Assembly: GCF_900143685.1 (NCBI RefSeq)
Contig: NZ_LT671675.1
Span: forward strand, 161,111 to 225,110
Length of the DNA stretch: 64,000 nucleotides
Reading direction: 5' to 3'
Origin: Parolsenella massiliensis
Lineage (GTDB): Bacteria; Actinomycetota; Coriobacteriia; Coriobacteriales; Atopobiaceae
Position numbers and translations under genes: made by a program
Notes under the pieces: model-generated
The model's input: only the letters and a program-made list of their open reading frames with translations
What the model was told of the DNA's origin: nothing
Database searches by the model: none
Part shown: in pieces, positions 1 to 7,522 of the stretch
How positions within the stretch are numbered: the stretch's first letter is position 1
Layout: each line of letters begins with the position of its first letter

Positions 1-51
1 GGCTTCGGGGTGACGGTGGTCGCCGCGCTGGGCGTTCGTGGTGGTGCTCAT
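1..51 (-). CDS. N-terminus of an unidentified gene, cut by the window edge
   Basis: An ATG at 51 on the minus strand follows a GGGGGAG ribosome-binding site (53-60) and opens 17 codons without a stop (MSTTTNAQRGDHRHPEA). The gene lies downstream of, and in the same direction as, an amino-acid ABC binding protein and permease. The ATP-binding subunit is therefore the expected product, with a polar N-terminal tail before its first strand. This is inferred from gene order only; no domain is visible in the fragment. Confidence 0.5.
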   Translation of the reverse strand, partial: MSTTTNAQRGDHRHPEA

Positions 52-63
52 GGCTCCCCCTTT

Positions 64-98
64 CGCATCAAGGCAGAAGATGTTTCTGTCTTGATGCG
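64..98 (-). promoter_or_regulatory. 15-bp stem-loop directly upstream of the first gene's ribosome-binding site
   Basis: Arms 64-78 and 84-98 are complementary apart from one G-T pair, with a 5-base loop. The hairpin ends three bases before the GGGGGAG site. It has no T-tract, so it is not a typical terminator. It could stabilise the processed 3' cistron, limit translation, or be an operator. Confidence 0.5.
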
Positions 99-217
99 AG
101 TCTCACCCAAGCGAAGCCAGTAAAAACGCTGGTCAGAGCAACTGCAAAAGCTATGCGCAACGCTTTTGAGATGCTGAAGCTGAGCTTTTGGGAAGCTGAA
201 AAACAGCACGTGAGAAC

Positions 218-232
218 CGCCCGGAGCGGGCG
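218..232 (-). terminator. Short hairpin after the ABC permease gene
   Basis: CGCCCG-CTC-CGGGCG lies just past the permease stop codon, and a run of T follows about 15 bases later on the minus strand. The stem is only 6 bp and the T-run is displaced, so partial termination or mRNA protection is as likely as full termination. Confidence 0.35.
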
Positions 233-236
233 TGCG

Positions 237-905
237 CTAGCGGCGCGGCCGCTGCTGCGGCTCGCGGAGCCTGCGCTCGAGGCAGGCGGCGACGGCCGTG
301 AGGCACATGACGATGACGTAGTAGATGACGGCCACAATGATGAACGGCTCGAACGCGCGGTACGTGAGCGCCTGCACGCTCTGGGCCGCGCGCATCATGT
401 CCATGAGGCCGATCGTCGCCACGAGCGAGGAGCTCTTGAGCACGGTGATGACCTCGTTCACCAGGGCCGGCGCCACCGAACGAAGCGCCTGGGGGATGAT
501 GATGCGCGTCATCATCGTGACGTAGGGCAGACCCAGCGCGCGCGAGGCGTCGTACTGGCCACGGTCGATGCCCTCGATGCCGCCACGCAGTGTCTCGGAA
601 ACGGTGGCCGAGCCGTTGAGCCCCAGCGTGAGGACGCTCGCGGCAAACATCGAGATCTTGTAGCCCGTGAGCTGCGGCGTCGCAAAGTAGGCGATGAAGA
701 GCAGCACGATGAGCGGAATGCCTCGGAAAATCGAGGTGTAGAAGTCGAGCACGAGGCGCAGGGGCCTGCAGGGGAGCACCTTGAGCACGGCGATGAGCGC
801 CCCCAGGGCAAAGGCGAGCACGAGGGCGACCCCCGTCACCTCGAGGGTGACGGCAAGGCCGCCCCAGAACATGGACGCATATGGCTCAACGACCGAGAAG
901 TTCAT
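237..905 (-). CDS. Amino-acid ABC transporter permease (HisM/GlnP family)
   Basis: This 222-aa integral membrane subunit belongs to a polar amino-acid uptake ABC transporter. The sequence shows about five hydrophobic segments. Near residue 140-165 it has the EAA-like loop that contacts the ATPase (RALGLPYVTMMTRIIIPQALR). Length and pattern fit the BPD_transp_1 HisM/GlnP family. It lies 27 bases downstream of the binding-protein gene on the same strand, so the two are probably co-transcribed. The substrate cannot be read from the sequence; glutamine, cystine or another polar amino acid are all possible. Confidence 0.9.
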   Translation of the reverse strand: MNFSVVEPYASMFWGGLAVTLEVTGVALVLAFALGALIAVLKVLPCRPLRLVLDFYTSIFRGIPLIVLLFIAYFATPQLTGYKISMFAASVLTLGLNGSATVSETLRGGIEGIDRGQYDASRALGLPYVTMMTRIIIPQALRSVAPALVNEVITVLKSSSLVATIGLMDMMRAAQSVQALTYRAFEPFIIVAVIYYVIVMCLTAVAACLERRLREPQQRPRR

Positions 906-932
906 CGTGCGTTTCCCGCCGGCTTTTCCGTG

Positions 933-1847
933 CTAGTTGGCGGCGCTCACGACGCCGGTCGTGGGCTGGCCCGAGGCGCTCGTGTCATCGCCCCACTTGA
1001 AGTCCTCGCCCACGTACTGGCCAATGTAGCCATCGATCGTGCCATCGGCGAGCATCTCGGCGACGCAGGCGTCGAACGCGCCCACGAACGAGGCGCCCTT
1101 CGTGGCCATGATGCGGTAGACGCCCACATAGTCCTTCGTCTCGGCGCGATCGAGGAAGCCCAGGACGAGGCCCTCGTTGGCGTCGCGCATGGACTGGCCC
1201 TCGGCGCCGTCGCACAGGTAGGCGTCGATGCGGCCGGCGAGGACCTCCTGCAGGCACTGGCCACCGCCGTCGTAGGTGTGGATGTCGCCGTCGGGCAGCA
1301 CCGCGGAGATGAACTTGTTCTGGACGGTGCCGGTGGTGCAGGCGATGGACTTGCCCTTGAGATCGTCGATGGTCTTGACCTCGTCGCCCATCGTGAGGAC
1401 GCCCACGAGCGGCTGGTAGTAGCCACGCGTGAAGTCATAGGTCTGCTCGCGCTCGGGGTTGGAGGACATGGCCATGGTGAACGACGTGTCGCTGCTCTGG
1501 ACCGAGGCGAGCGTGGCGGCGAACTCCTGTGGCTCGAAGTCGTAGGTGAAGCCGAGGCGGCTGGCCATCTCGTCGGCAATGGCGATGTCAAGGCCAACGA
1601 CCTTCTGGCTGCCGTCGGACTGAACCTCGAGGTAGCGGTAGGGGGCAAAGGCGTCGTCGCCCACGAACGTGAGGTGGGTGCCGGAGAGGTCTGCGGCGGC
1701 GGTCGTCGTGGCGGCCTCGGTCGTGGCGGCCTGCTGGGACTGGCCGCAGCCGGCAAGCGCGAGCGGGGTGAAGGCCGCGCCGGCGGCCATGAGCTTGAGG
1801 AAGCCGCGGCGGTCGATGCCGTTGGGCGTGGTGTGGCTGGAGTTCAT
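933..1847 (-). CDS. Amino-acid ABC transporter substrate-binding lipoprotein
   Basis: The product is 304 aa and belongs to SBP family 3 (periplasmic-binding-protein type II fold). I chose the ATG at 1847 because GAGAGGAA precedes it; a longer reading frame upstream has no such site. The N-terminus carries twin arginines (RRGFLKL, residues 13-19), a hydrophobic stretch and a lipobox LAGC with the lipidated Cys at 34. This suggests a membrane-anchored lipoprotein, possibly Tat-exported. An Ala/Thr-rich linker follows, then the ligand-binding lobes from about residue 55 (DAFAPYRYLE, VVGLDIAIADEMASRLGF). It captures an amino acid and delivers it to the adjacent permease. Confidence 0.92.
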   Translation of the reverse strand: MNSSHTTPNGIDRRGFLKLMAAGAAFTPLALAGCGQSQQAATTEAATTTAAADLSGTHLTFVGDDAFAPYRYLEVQSDGSQKVVGLDIAIADEMASRLGFTYDFEPQEFAATLASVQSSDTSFTMAMSSNPEREQTYDFTRGYYQPLVGVLTMGDEVKTIDDLKGKSIACTTGTVQNKFISAVLPDGDIHTYDGGGQCLQEVLAGRIDAYLCDGAEGQSMRDANEGLVLGFLDRAETKDYVGVYRIMATKGASFVGAFDACVAEMLADGTIDGYIGQYVGEDFKWGDDTSASGQPTTGVVSAAN

Positions 1848-2049
1848 CTGATTCCTCTCGTTGGGTGCAGGCTTTCTATCATAGCCCAGCGCTGAAGGGG
1901 GATTACCCTGCATGGCTCGCCCGTGGCCGTATTGCCATGCCCAAGACGTATGGGAGGCCCGCGCGAAGAGGCATTGGCGCAGGCGGTGGCCGCGTGCTTC
2001 AATTTAGGTGACGTAGTGTCATTTAGTTGTCACGGAGAAGGGAACGAAC

Positions 2050-2118
2050 ATGGCAAAGACCCTGGTGGCATTCTTCAGTGCGAGTGGCAAGCCTGGGTCT
2101 GTAGGGGACTGGCATTGA
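2050..2118 (+). pseudogene. Flavodoxin N-terminal remnant
   Basis: ATG at 2050, behind a GGAGAAGGG site, reads MAKTLVAFFSASG and then KPGSVGDWH before a stop at 2116. The first 13 residues are the typical beginning of flavodoxin-like proteins, where S-A-S-G opens the FMN phosphate loop. The rest of the roughly 150-aa protein is missing and the HAD gene terminator follows. The surviving start signal and first strand indicate a gene lost by deletion. A GTGAC...GTCAC repeat (2008-2033) just upstream may be its old operator. Confidence 0.55.
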
Positions 2119-2152
2119 CGATGGACGGGCCTGCGTACGGTACGCCCAGAGC

Positions 2153-2189
2153 AAAAGGGCGGCGGCTCGCCATGTGCGGGCCGCCGCTC
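2153..2189 (-). terminator. Intrinsic terminator of the HAD phosphatase gene
   Basis: Read on the minus strand, GCGGCGGC and GCCGCCGC form a GC-rich stem just after the stop codon, followed by CCTTTTGC. Confidence 0.8.
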
Positions 2190-2193
2190 GTCC

Positions 2194-2823
2194 TTACTCT
2201 GCGAGGAGAAACTCCCCGAGCTGGGCCGGGTCGCGGAAGAACGGGACGCCCTCCACGCACGGCCCGTGCGTGCCCGAGAAGTCCACGAGGGCAAAGTCCA
2301 TGCCCGCGGCCGCCGCAGCCGCAGCGTCACCGGGGGCGTCGCCCACGTAAATACACTCGCCGGGCTCCCTGCCGGTGCGCTCGCAGTAGAGCAGCAGCGG
2401 GTCGGGGAGCGGCTTGCAGCGCAGGGGCGTGTCGTCAGCGATGACGATGGTGGGGAAGCGAGTGGCGAGGTTGTACTGGGAGAAGAACCGGTCCATCTCG
2501 GTGCGATCGCGCGAGGTGACGATACCGAGCCCGAGCCCCGCCCTCGTGAGGTCGTCAAGGAGCTCCTCGACGTCGTCGAACCAATAGGTGGAGGGGGCAA
2601 GCTGGGCGTAGTGCTCGACCCAACGCGGCATGAAGGTGCCATCGTCCGTAATGCCGAGTCTCTCGAGCCCGGTCTCGTTCGAGACGCCAAGGGCACCGTG
2701 GCACTGCTCGACTGAGCGCGTGAGGCCAAAGTCTTTCGCCGTGAGCTGCCAGGAGCGCAGCACGGCGTCCTCCGTGTCCACGAGCGTGCCGTCTAGGTCA
2801 AAGACGATGTGCGTGTGTTGCAT
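2194..2823 (-). CDS. HAD-superfamily phosphatase (Gph/PGMB-like)
   Basis: A 209-aa cytosolic hydrolase of the haloacid-dehalogenase family. Motif I is FDLDGTLVDTE, with nucleophile Asp9 and acid/base Asp11. Motif II Thr/Ser lies in IVTSRDR, the motif III Lys in RCKPLPDP, and the motif IV acidic pair in GDAPGDAAAA. An inserted helical cap between motifs I and II fits subfamily IA, like phosphoglycolate phosphatase or beta-phosphoglucomutase. I chose the start at 2823 for its GGGAGG site; the frame runs upstream without another good site. It is divergent from the AraC-type regulator, which may control it. The substrate is unknown. Confidence 0.85.
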   Translation of the reverse strand: MQHTHIVFDLDGTLVDTEDAVLRSWQLTAKDFGLTRSVEQCHGALGVSNETGLERLGITDDGTFMPRWVEHYAQLAPSTYWFDDVEELLDDLTRAGLGLGIVTSRDRTEMDRFFSQYNLATRFPTIVIADDTPLRCKPLPDPLLLYCERTGREPGECIYVGDAPGDAAAAAAAGMDFALVDFSGTHGPCVEGVPFFRDPAQLGEFLLAE

Positions 2824-2962
2824 GCTGCCTCCCGTTGGATTTCGGAGCTGTCTTCCCGGGCAAAGCCCACTCGCTCCCTCTGCGAAAATGTTGCAATCTT
2901 CCAAATTCCCTAACCAAGACGATAACGACATCAAAGGCAGAATTCTTGGAATAACGCGCCGA

Positions 2963-2978
2963 GTATTTGGAGAAATAC
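2963..2978. promoter_or_regulatory. Possible operator between the HAD and AraC genes
   Basis: GTATTT-GGAG-AAATAC is a perfect 6+6 inverted repeat in the AT-rich gap between two divergent genes. Its position, 40 bases before the regulator start, fits an autoregulatory site. This is inference. Confidence 0.3.
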
Positions 2979-3017
2979 GACATATCGTTAGAGGGACCGC
3001 AGGGGAGTGGAGACGGC

Positions 3018-3905
3018 ATGATTAGGTGCCCCAACATCATCGAGACGCTTGCAAACGGGCGCGAGCGCCATGCCCACGGGACGGGGCGCTTTCCCTGTGC
3101 CGCGTTTGGCGGCTCGCTCTCCGACTTCCTCGGCGGTGGCGTCGAGCTCCACTGGCACCCCGACTTCGAGTTCTTCGTGCTCGATGAGGGTAGTGCGTCG
3201 CTCGTGCTCACAGATGGCGAGTGCAAGGTGGCCGAAAGCGACCTCGTGCTCGTGAACTCCAACGCCATCCACTCGATGACGCCGCTCGATGGCTGCGCCG
3301 GGGCGTTTCGCTCCATCGTGTGCGACCCATCGGTGCTTGCCGGAGATGTCGGCGGCGTCATCGCCGAGCGCTACATTGGCCCACTTGCCCGCTCGGGCAG
3401 CACGGCGTGGCTCCTTCCCGCTGCTACGCACGAGGCGGAGCTCGCGGCCTTCGAGGCAGCCTACTCGGCGCTCGAGGAGGAGCGAGCGGGCTTTGAGCTC
3501 ACAGTTCGCTCTGGGCTCTCTGCCATCGTGTCCAGGGTCATCCTCGATGGGGGAGCGTCCGTCTCCCGCCGGTCCTCCAGCCAGCAGAGTACGCTGCGCC
3601 TCATGCTCGAGCTGATCTCCTCCGCCTATGGGCGTCGTCTCACGGTGGAGGACATAGCCGCTGCCGGCGGCGTGTCCGTGCGCGAGTGCCAGAGGATCTT
3701 CTCGTGTCTGCTTGGCCAGACGCCGGGGGAGGCCCTTCTCGCGCGGAGGGTGTCGGTGGCGCGTAGCCTGCTTGTCTACGGCGACGAGCCCATGGCAACT
3801 ATCGCCCAGGCCTGCGGTTTCTCGGACCAGGGCTACTTCTCAAAGCAGTTCAAGCGCGTCTGCGGCTGCTCGCCTCGCGAGTACCGCGCCCGCGCCCAAC
3901 GGTGA
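3018..3905 (+). CDS. AraC-family transcriptional regulator with cupin sensor domain
   Basis: A 295-aa DNA-binding regulator. The N-terminal half has a cupin-type sensing domain (HWHPDFEFFVLDEG, then a second strand set ending NSNAIHSMTP). The C-terminal 100 residues hold the two AraC helix-turn-helix units (LTVEDIAAAGGVSVRECQRIF and MATIAQACGFSDQGYFSKQFKR), ending with the conserved G-x-S-P-x-E-Y-R. I chose ATG 3018 because GGAG precedes it; a TTG at 2967 in frame would add 17 residues but lacks a clear site. It probably senses a small sugar or metabolite and may act on the divergent HAD gene. Confidence 0.88.
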   Translation: MIRCPNIIETLANGRERHAHGTGRFPCAAFGGSLSDFLGGGVELHWHPDFEFFVLDEGSASLVLTDGECKVAESDLVLVNSNAIHSMTPLDGCAGAFRSIVCDPSVLAGDVGGVIAERYIGPLARSGSTAWLLPAATHEAELAAFEAAYSALEEERAGFELTVRSGLSAIVSRVILDGGASVSRRSSSQQSTLRLMLELISSAYGRRLTVEDIAAAGGVSVRECQRIFSCLLGQTPGEALLARRVSVARSLLVYGDEPMATIAQACGFSDQGYFSKQFKRVCGCSPREYRARAQR

Positions 3906-4001
3906 CGAGCCTGAGGTGCTTGCGTAAGCTAACGGTAGGGTTGCGCAGGGTATCCCGTGCTCGGGTATCATCAACGCACCATCGAAGGCAGGGGAGGACA
4001 C

Positions 4002-4691
4002 ATGGAGAGCGAAGACGGCTGGAGCGTTCGAGGACTTGCCAGGCAGCTCTATGACCTTGTGCGTCAGAACAAGCGGCTCGTCGTCGCATCTGTGTGCGCA
4101 ATCGTGTTCCTGGCCCTTCTCGAGGACGTCATGACCGTCGAGTCCATGAAGCTCGACCGCGCCGCCTACTGGCTCATCGTCCAGCACCTTCGCACGCCCA
4201 TGCTCACGCCCATCATGGAGAGCTTCTCGGCGCTGGCAACTCCCGTGACGCTGCTTGCCCTGCTCGTTGCCGTGGCCGCGTTTGCCCCAGGGCGCAGGCC
4301 GGGCTGGTGCTGCGCGGTGAACCTTGGGTTGGTCGTCCTCATCAACCAGGTACTCAAGTTCATCATCCAGCGTCCCAGGCCAGACGGCTTCAGGCTTGCG
4401 GCGGCAACCGGCTTTAGCTTCCCGTCGGGGCACTCCATGGTTGCCATGGCGTTCTTTGGGCTGCTCGCCTGGTTTGTCTGGCGCTACGAGAAGGATCGCC
4501 GCCAGCGCGCCCTTCTGCTCATCGCGCTTGCCTTCATCATCTTCATGGTGGGCCTGAGCAGGGTCTATCTTGGCGTCCACTATGCAAGCGACGTCATTGG
4601 CGGCTTCTGCCTGTCCATCATCTGGCTGGCGCTCTACACGAGGCTTGCCGTGCCGCTCTTCCTGGGAAACGAGGACAGGCCCCTGGGTTAG
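4002..4691 (+). CDS. PAP2-family membrane phosphatase
   Basis: This 229-aa membrane protein has the three-part PAP2/acid phosphatase signature: KFIIQRPRP (119-127), PSGH (141-144) and SRVYLGVHYASD (186-197). The histidines and arginines form the catalytic site facing the outer side of the membrane. About five or six hydrophobic segments surround it. Family members dephosphorylate undecaprenyl pyrophosphate, phosphatidylglycerol phosphate or phosphatidic acid, and which one applies here cannot be told. GGGGAGGA lies 5 bases before the chosen ATG. The gene appears monocistronic and ends in a hairpin that overlaps its stop codon. Confidence 0.88.
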   Translation: MESEDGWSVRGLARQLYDLVRQNKRLVVASVCAIVFLALLEDVMTVESMKLDRAAYWLIVQHLRTPMLTPIMESFSALATPVTLLALLVAVAAFAPGRRPGWCCAVNLGLVVLINQVLKFIIQRPRPDGFRLAAATGFSFPSGHSMVAMAFFGLLAWFVWRYEKDRRQRALLLIALAFIIFMVGLSRVYLGVHYASDVIGGFCLSIIWLALYTRLAVPLFLGNEDRPLG

Positions 4692-4700
4692 GGGCCTGTC
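4674..4700 (+). terminator. Hairpin overlapping the end of the PAP2 gene
   Basis: Arms 4674-4684 and 4690-4700 are perfect 11-bp complements around a 5-base loop that runs into the stop codon. No T-tract follows, so termination strength is uncertain. Confidence 0.5.
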
Positions 4701-4733
4701 GGGTTCACGCTATGGTTGGGGCGGTGGGGCTGC

Positions 4734-5627
4734 CTACCTGGAGGCCCTCTCCGTCACCGCAGCGGCCGAGATGCGCCATGAGCGGCCCTTCTTGTGCGCC
4801 GGAAGCTCGCCGGACTCGATGAGCTTGTAGATCGTGGGCCTGCTCACGCCAAGGATGGCCGTGGCCTGGTCCACGCTGAGCGTGTCACCGGTGTTCTGCG
4901 TGGCCGCCGGCGCGGGCGCGTCGGGCTCGGGGGCGCTGGCAGCGGGCTCGGGGGCCACCGCCGTGTCCTCGCCGGCCTCGGGCGCGGGCGTCTCGCTGAC
5001 CTCGGCCTGCTCCTCGATGGCCTTCTCGGAGCGCTTCCTGCCCCTCTTGGGCTTCTCGGCGCCCTTGTCCTTCTCGGCCTGCTCCTTTGCCTTGGCGCGA
5101 GACCTGCGCCCGGGCTTCACGTCTGCGTTCTTCTCGGGCTCCGGCTGCTCGGCGGGCGCGTCCTGCTCGCTCTCGGGCTCGGGGCTGACGCTACCGGCCT
5201 CTACCTCGCTTCGCTGGTCCTTTGCCTTGCGGCTGCGGCGGCGCTTGGGCTTTTCAGCCTGCTCGCCCTTCTCGGGCTCGGCAGTCTCGCTGGCCTCGGG
5301 TTCCGGCTCCGGTTCGGGCTCCTCGACGGGGCGCTCCACGTGCGTGCTGGCCCAGGCGGTGACGACGCTGCCCACGCACTGCTCGTCCACGGCGCCACGG
5401 GCGTCCGCGGCATCCATGGACTCGTAGACGGCGGCAAGCGCGGCGTCGACGCCCTCGTCGATGGCGCCGCAGGAAAGCGCAAGCTCGTTGAGCTTCTCGC
5501 AGGTGCCCAGCGGGTCAGTGGCAAGCTGCTCGATCGCACTGTCCGGGATGACCTCGCCGGCGCCTTCGATTGCGGCGACGAAGATCGATACGAGGCGGCC
5601 AAGCGCCTCGGAGGTTTCTGTTCTCAT
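4734..5627 (-). CDS. Excisionase-type HTH protein with long charged linker
   Basis: The 297-aa product has three parts. Residues 1-100 form a folded, mostly helical acidic region. Residues 100-245 are low complexity, alternating Glu/Pro-rich acidic blocks with short Lys/Arg clusters (KPKRRRSRKAK, KPKRGRKRSEK). The last 50 residues are a MerR-like/excisionase HTH (LSVDQATAILGVSRPTIYK, then a wing GELPAHKKGRSWRI). I chose the start at 5627, which has GGAGG nine bases upstream. Such HTH_17 domains bind DNA; here no phage or integrase genes lie nearby, so a chromosomal regulator or nucleoid-associated role is more likely than excision. Function is otherwise unknown. Confidence 0.7.
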   Translation of the reverse strand: MRTETSEALGRLVSIFVAAIEGAGEVIPDSAIEQLATDPLGTCEKLNELALSCGAIDEGVDAALAAVYESMDAADARGAVDEQCVGSVVTAWASTHVERPVEEPEPEPEPEASETAEPEKGEQAEKPKRRRSRKAKDQRSEVEAGSVSPEPESEQDAPAEQPEPEKNADVKPGRRSRAKAKEQAEKDKGAEKPKRGRKRSEKAIEEQAEVSETPAPEAGEDTAVAPEPAASAPEPDAPAPAATQNTGDTLSVDQATAILGVSRPTIYKLIESGELPAHKKGRSWRISAAAVTERASR

Positions 5628-5751
5628 GGGCTTGCGCCCTCCTGTTCTCGTGATTGCTTCCGGGCTCACCCTGTTGTCTGGCATGCTCGCTCGAGCCCGT
5701 CCAAAAGCACAGGTAGAGAATAGCATGCCAGGGCTTGCGTCCCGTAGGTCC

Positions 5752-6090
5752 TTATGACTGCAGATAGCTGCTCAAGAGCGTGGTGATTCCCCGCATGAAC
5801 GCGCCGTCTTCTGGAAGGTGGGCAAGGACGGTTGGCCTACGTGCCTCGAGGTCATAGGCCCTGACCTGTTCGGTGACAACGTAGCCGTAGGCCTCGTCGA
5901 GGGTGTCTGGCAGCGCAACGTGCAACGGGAAGCCGTTTGATGCGGTTGTTATGAGGCAGACGAGGGCCATTGACGTCATGAGGTTGAAGTTGTCCGAGCT
6001 TACGACAAGCCCAGGCCTGCGTCCGCGCGGCTCATGCCCCGTCGATGGGCTGAAGTCGAACTCGACGACGTCTCCCTTTCTGAGTGGCAT
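5752..6090 (-). CDS. MazF/PemK-family endoribonuclease toxin
   Basis: A 112-aa protein of the CcdB/PemK fold. It opens with the typical RKGDVVEFDFSPSTGHEPRGRRPGLVVSSD, including the catalytic Arg of the GxEpxxxRP loop, and continues with the TTAS...HV(A)LP strand. MazF enzymes cleave mRNA at short sequence motifs. Its ATG lies two bases after the antitoxin stop, so the genes form one operon, antitoxin first. I chose the ATG at 6090 because upstream residues overlap the antitoxin and do not match the family. Confidence 0.88.
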   Translation of the reverse strand: MPLRKGDVVEFDFSPSTGHEPRGRRPGLVVSSDNFNLMTSMALVCLITTASNGFPLHVALPDTLDEAYGYVVTEQVRAYDLEARRPTVLAHLPEDGAFMRGITTLLSSYLQS

Positions 6091-6092
6091 GG

Positions 6093-6440
6093 CTACCAGA
6101 GCTCCCTGCCGGCTGCCCTGCCGGGGTCGATGAAATCGGGCTCCGGCCCGTCGTAGCCCTTCATAAGGCCCTCGAGGGTCCATGGGCGCTCGTGAGCGGT
6201 GATGGTGATGACGCCGGGCCTGGGGACGTCGATGTCCACGGCATCGCCAATCTCCATGCCCGCAATCGAGCGCAGCTCCTTGGGCAGGATGACCGCGGCA
6301 CTGTTGCCGAGCTTCTTGACGGTTGAGTTGTACATGAGCATCACCGCGAGCGTGTCGGGGGCCTGTTGTGATGACAATGTACCATCTTGTAATAACGCGT
6401 TATAACATTGTGTGCCGCCACCGGTGACCTCAGTGCTCAT
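6093..6440 (-). CDS. MazE-like antitoxin (AbrB/SpoVT swapped-hairpin family)
   Basis: Residues 36-75 (MYNSTVKKLGNSAAVILPKEL and onward) are a MazE-type AbrB DNA-binding domain; the acidic C-terminus should wrap the toxin. The start is ambiguous. ATG 6440 has a perfect AGGAGG at ideal spacing and gives 115 aa, with 33-35 residues before the AbrB domain. ATG 6341 or 6335 begins exactly at the domain but has poor upstream sites. The extra N-terminus uses codons rare here (TTA TTA, ACA, TCA) and contains an operator-like palindrome. It probably autoregulates the operon with its toxin. Confidence 0.75.
   Translation of the reverse strand: MSTEVTGGGTQCYNALLQDGTLSSQQAPDTLAVMLMYNSTVKKLGNSAAVILPKELRSIAGMEIGDAVDIDVPRPGVITITAHERPWTLEGLMKGYDGPEPDFIDPGRAAGRELW
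6374..6411. promoter_or_regulatory. Nested palindrome inside the mazE 5' region
   Basis: A perfect 12-bp palindrome ATAACGCGTTAT (6392-6403) sits between outer arms ACAATGT (6374-6380) and ACATTGT (6405-6411). The stretch is AT-rich in a GC-rich genome and resembles toxin-antitoxin autoregulatory operators. Confidence 0.5.
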
Positions 6441-6664
6441 CTCGTCCTCCTCTCTCGAAGTGGAGCCAAGGCTACCAGCCCTGAGAGAGACAGAACCTGA
6501 CGGGAATCCAACGCAAACCTAACAGCCGGGCTTGTTCGCGAAGCGCCCTCAAAACCCGTCGGCGAGAGGCTGCCATGGCTACCGCGAGTGTCGTTTATCA
6601 ACATAACCACGATGCAAAACTGCCCCGCAGGCCCACGCACACAGTCCACGCGCACAACCGCGCA

Positions 6665-6695
6665 CAAGAAAGGGCCCCGCACGAAGCGAGGCCCC
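6665..6695 (-). terminator. Intrinsic terminator of the TrpXYZ-like ABC operon
   Basis: On the minus strand GGGGCCTCGC-TTCG-TGCGGGGCCC is followed by TTTCTTG, about 25 bases after the ATPase stop. Confidence 0.85.
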
Positions 6696-6718
6696 AAATC
6701 AGCTCTATGTCGCGCCTG

Positions 6719-7522
6719 CTACCCAAGCAGCATACGGTCGTTCGCGAGCTCTCCGCCCGAGACCTCCTCGAACTTCTGCAGCAGGTCGGGCACGGTGAGG
6801 CGCTTCTTCTCCTCGCCCTGGACGTCATAGATGACGTTGCCCTCGTGCATCATGATGAGGCGGTTGCCCAGGCGAATGGCGTCGTTCATGTTGTGCGTGA
6901 TCATGAGCGTGGTGAGCTTGCGCTCGCTCACGATCTGCTCGGTGAGGTCGAGGACCTTCTTGGCCGTCTTGGGGTCAAGGGCCGCGGTGTGCTCGTCGAG
7001 CAGCAGCAGCTTGGGGTTCGTGAGCGTGGCCATGAGCAGCGTGAGCGCCTGGCGCTGGCCGCCAGACAGCAGGCCCACCTTGGCGGACATGCGAGACTCT
7101 AGGCCCAGGTCAAGCGTGGCGAGGAGCTTCGGGTACTCGGCCTTCTCCTCGGCCGAGATGCCCCAGGCAAGGGTGCGCCTCTTGCCGCGGCGCTTTGCCA
7201 GCGCGAGGTTCTCGGCAATCTGCATGTCGGCAGCGGTGCCGCGCATGGGGTCCTGGAACACGCGGCCCAGGAACTTGGCGCGCTGCGGCTCGGTCATCTG
7301 CGAGACGTCCGTGCCGTCGAGCTCGATGGTGCCCGAGTCCAGCGGGTAGACGCCGGCGATCATGTTGAGCAGCGTGGACTTGCCGGCTCCGTTGCCGCCG
7401 ATGACGGTGACGAAGTCGCCCTCGGCAAGCTCGAGGTTGACGCCCGTGAGCGCGCGCTTCTCGGTCACGGTGCCCTTGTTGAACGTCTTCTTGACGTGAG
7501 AGAGCTTGAGCATGGTTGCCAT
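6719..7522 (-). CDS. ABC transporter ATP-binding protein (TrpXYZ-like system)
   Basis: This 267-aa ATPase has Walker A GGNGAGKST (43-51), the signature LLSGGQRQALTLLMA, and Walker B LLLLDEHTAALD. In Walker B, His replaces the usual Pro after DE, which is common in the subfamily paired with ABC_sub_bind (PF04392) binding proteins. It energises the adjacent permease. The start codon overlaps the permease stop (TAATG), so translation is coupled. Streptococcal relatives have been linked to tryptophan or other aromatic amino-acid uptake; substrate assignment here is inference. Confidence 0.88.
   Translation of the reverse strand: MATMLKLSHVKKTFNKGTVTEKRALTGVNLELAEGDFVTVIGGNGAGKSTLLNMIAGVYPLDSGTIELDGTDVSQMTEPQRAKFLGRVFQDPMRGTAADMQIAENLALAKRRGKRRTLAWGISAEEKAEYPKLLATLDLGLESRMSAKVGLLSGGQRQALTLLMATLTNPKLLLLDEHTAALDPKTAKKVLDLTEQIVSERKLTTLMITHNMNDAIRLGNRLIMMHEGNVIYDVQGEEKKRLTVPDLLQKFEEVSGGELANDRMLLG

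Noticed and set aside
153-1895. Long plus-strand open frame of 580 codons
   Set aside because: It lies opposite the ABC permease and binding-protein genes, which have family motifs, signal sequence and ribosome-binding sites. High GC leaves antisense frames open.
4734-5627. Phage excisionase marking a prophage
   Set aside because: Only the HTH resembles excisionase; no integrase, attachment site or phage genes are nearby.
6437-6697. 86-codon minus-strand frame between the MazEF pair and the ABC operon
   Set aside because: It spans the ABC operon terminator, has no ribosome-binding site and no protein-like pattern. The gap otherwise shows nothing.
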